Notes under the pieces: generated by a model
What the model saw: the letters and a program-made list of their open reading frames with translations, nothing else
The model's database searches: none
What the model was told of the DNA's origin: nothing
Assembly: GCF_001445575.1 (NCBI RefSeq)
Contig: NZ_CP013200.1
Span: 2,046,001 to 2,110,000, forward strand
Origin: Arthrobacter alpinus
GTDB lineage: Bacteria > Actinomycetota > Actinomycetes > Actinomycetales > Micrococcaceae
DNA length: 64,000 nucleotides
Reading direction: 5' to 3'
Shown: piece by piece, positions 61,804-64,000 of the stretch
How positions within the stretch are numbered: the first letter of the stretch is position 1
How the letters are laid out: each line of letters opens with the position of its first letter
Translations under genes and position numbers: made by a program

Positions 61804-64000
61804 GCGGCATGGCCGAAGCAATGGGGCGCATTGCAATGCCCGAAAGCCTGCGCATGCTTGCAGAGGAGCAACGTGATCAGTTGGTGGGATTCCTTGAGGC
61901 TCGGTATTCGGATTGGATCCCGGGAGGTCTGGACCGAGACGAGTACCAGCAGCGGTTCGCTCGCTACCTAGAGCAGCTCGAACCAATCGGCCTTAAGTGT
62001 GCATTCGCGCTCACCTTCAATCATGTGCACGAGCACAGATATGGCATCGCTGAAAGATACTACGAACCGCTGGGGATCCCCGACGGCCTTAAGCACATGC
62101 CGCCGCCGATCGTGCAAGCACTACTTGTCCTTTCGGGGCTCGCGCCGCTGGGCTGGGACGCCGAGGAGCTCGACTGGATGCTGTCCCACGTGCCTTACTC
62201 CCGCTACATTTTTCCGTCTTGGCGCAATGCTTTTCACGGGCCGATCGCCTCGCTGGAGCCCGCTGAACGCCGGAAAATCCCAACGGCGACCCGCCGGATG
62301 GAAGAAATGCTGCTCGTTGACTTCCCTGAAGGGCCAGGGCTCCATCTGGAAGTCCGAAAATTCAATGAACTGCTGCTTGAGGACGACAAAGAAGACGGCC
62401 GCATCCCGCTGCAATACGTGACAGATAGGGACGACATCGGCCCGCAGGTAAGCATGGTCATCCGGCCTATCATGCCCGAATACCAATCCGCCCACCTGCT
62501 TCTCTTCATGAGCGAGCTGACCGGCCCGAAGCCCACGATGAAGTGGAAACGAGCCGCGGAAACGCACGTCGCGCAGCAGCCCGCGGTACTGCTGGTCGCC
62601 CGCGCTCTGGTCGGCTTGGCTGCGGACCGGACACCGACGGCGGACCGTGGCGAGATCTCATGCCTTACCCCGCACTCCGGGGCAATCCTGCGCGCATCCC
62701 TCTGGCTGCTTGCCCTCCAGCCGGATGCGCCCGCAGATATCAGCCTCATTCGTGATGCGGCCGCCTACTTGGGGGCCGGCCACAACGGCAGGAACGGACT
62801 CTGCCGTTCCACAACCGGGGCCAACGCCGGGGTGGAAGTGCTGCTGGAGATCGCCAGGAGCCATGTGGACGCCACCACGGAAGTCGTCGGCGCTCTGACC
62901 CGGATCCGGGATGTGGTCAAAAACAAGAACCTGCACAAACGCCTTGTCAAAGTCGTCGACCAGCTCTCCGCTGAACGAGGTATCACTCCCTCGGAGCTGC
63001 TGGAAACAGCCGTTCCTGATCTGGGACTGGATTCGGAGGGCGCCAAAACCTTCGCAATCGACGGGTACACGGCAAGGGTTGCGCTCACTCAGGGAGCAAG
63101 GGGGCCCGCAGTAGCTCTGACCTGGTTCACTGTGGGTGACGAACCAGTGCCGGAGCCGGCCAAGCTAAAGAACACCCCGGAGCGGGACACTGTAAAACGG
63201 GCGATAAGCGAAGCAAGGAATGTCTTGGCCAGCCAGTGTCGCCGGATCGAACGGCTCATGGCTTACGACCGAGTGTGGACAGGCGCCGACTTCCGGAGCC
63301 GCTACCTGGAACACCCTGTCGTTGGAACCATCGCGCGCGGCCTGCTGTGGACCATCACCTCGCAGGAAAGCGAAAATTCTGGGTACCCTCGGCGTGCAGA
63401 CGGCGCTATCAGCTGGGAACTGGTTGATGCGGAAGGCAAGGCACACCGTATCGCCGACGACGCCGTCGTCGTGCTTTGGAAACCTTGGGAACGGAGTACC
63501 GGGGAAGTGCGCTCCTGGCGCTCATATCTCATCGAGCACCGGCTAAGGCAACCGTTCAGGCAGGTATACCGGGAACTCTATTTGCTGACGCCCGCTGAGC
63601 GAGAGACCAGACAGTACTCCAACCGGTTCGCGGCACACGTCCTTGATTATCCGCGGATGCAGGCCATTGTGAAGGAGCGCGGCTGGCATGGCACACAACT
63701 GGGACCTTGGGACGGCGGGCAGGACACCCAGCTGTATGTTGAGTTCGCCGATGAGCGGCTCAGGGCGGGGTTCAGTATCGAACTTCTCGAGCTCGACGAA
63801 GACCGCGCATCCCTGTGCTCAACCAACAGGTTATGGTTCGAGCGACTCATTGCCCCGGACACTTGGGAGTCCGTAGACCTGAATGATGTACCGCGTGGGG
63901 CATTCAGCGAAGCGATGCGTGACGTTGACCTATTTACCTCAGTGGCTGCAATCGCACCGGACCCGGACTGGACCGACCATCCGAACGGCCAAGTCAGGGA
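61800..64000 (+). CDS. DUF4132 family protein, cut by the window end
   Basis: The frame opens at ATG 61800, overlapping the previous stop, and is still open at 64000, giving 733 residues. There is no signal peptide. The region at about 475-510 reads RRIERLMAYDRVWTGADFRS followed by RYLEHPVV and ARGLLWTI, typical of DUF4132 (the domain in E. coli MolR). Before it are helical, repeat-like stretches (about 30-400) with no recognised domain. Biochemical function of DUF4132 is unknown. More genes of the system probably lie to the right. Confidence 0.75.
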   Translation, partial: MSGMAEAMGRIAMPESLRMLAEEQRDQLVGFLEARYSDWIPGGLDRDEYQQRFARYLEQLEPIGLKCAFALTFNHVHEHRYGIAERYYEPLGIPDGLKHMPPPIVQALLVLSGLAPLGWDAEELDWMLSHVPYSRYIFPSWRNAFHGPIASLEPAERRKIPTATRRMEEMLLVDFPEGPGLHLEVRKFNELLLEDDKEDGRIPLQYVTDRDDIGPQVSMVIRPIMPEYQSAHLLLFMSELTGPKPTMKWKRAAETHVAQQPAVLLVARALVGLAADRTPTADRGEISCLTPHSGAILRASLWLLALQPDAPADISLIRDAAAYLGAGHNGRNGLCRSTTGANAGVEVLLEIARSHVDATTEVVGALTRIRDVVKNKNLHKRLVKVVDQLSAERGITPSELLETAVPDLGLDSEGAKTFAIDGYTARVALTQGARGPAVALTWFTVGDEPVPEPAKLKNTPERDTVKRAISEARNVLASQCRRIERLMAYDRVWTGADFRSRYLEHPVVGTIARGLLWTITSQESENSGYPRRADGAISWELVDAEGKAHRIADDAVVVLWKPWERSTGEVRSWRSYLIEHRLRQPFRQVYRELYLLTPAERETRQYSNRFAAHVLDYPRMQAIVKERGWHGTQLGPWDGGQDTQLYVEFADERLRAGFSIELLELDEDRASLCSTNRLWFERLIAPDTWESVDLNDVPRGAFSEAMRDVDLFTSVAAIAPDPDWTDHPNGQVR

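Noticed and set aside
1..64000. CRISPR array
   Set aside because: No series of identical repeats with regular unique spacers is present; the only tandem repeat is the four-unit array at 2271-2330.

Overview
The window reads as a chromosomal segment of a high-GC Gram-positive actinobacterium, most likely of the Arthrobacter group (Micrococcaceae). This rests on GC-rich coding, frequent GTG starts behind GGAG-type ribosome sites, ATGA start/stop overlaps, an MSMEG_6728-type protein, a fused CopC-CopD protein and Tat-exported hydrolases. No rRNA, complete tRNA, CRISPR array, phage gene or transposase is visible.

Layout. 0-5.4 kb: two tiny ORFs, an esterase/LLM-flavoprotein pair, a double-hotdog thioesterase, and a MarR-MFS pair behind a perfect 24-bp palindrome. 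6.0-15.8 kb: cutC, a type I sulfatase and a PadR regulator face a peptide-type ABC transporter and a GH20 hexosaminidase, suggesting uptake and trimming of an amino-sugar (perhaps sulfated) oligosaccharide. Three genes here carry one-base frameshifts that each look like loss of a base in a short run. 16-25 kb: PhoD phosphatase, a RibD-like reductase, decayed SDR and hydrolase genes, an MSMEG_6728 protein, TetR, then a lacZ fragment and a secreted protein with an amber stop. This part is partly degenerate.

25.3-45.9 kb is the functional core: a complete benzoate-to-central-metabolism route. BenE and BenK import benzoate; BenABC and BenD give catechol; CatA, CatB and CatC give the enol-lactone; PcaD, PcaIJ and PcaF finish to succinyl-CoA and acetyl-CoA. 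Three regulators of different families are built in: IclR-type PcaR, LysR-type CatR and a large LuxR/LAL ATPase. BenC carries an unusual C-terminal FCD-like domain.

47-60.9 kb: a copper/redox module (two-component system, CopC-CopD fusion, 1871-residue multicopper oxidase, then a small membrane protein, a cytochrome b and a membrane partner). It lies among copies of a degenerate, apparently undescribed repeat, some next to tRNA 3'-end-like fragments. 61.4-64 kb: a small protein ending in Gly-Gly is translationally coupled to a DUF4132 protein cut by the window edge; this is the best candidate for an undescribed system.

All calls come from reading the sequence; no database search was run. Family names are from memory of conserved motifs.
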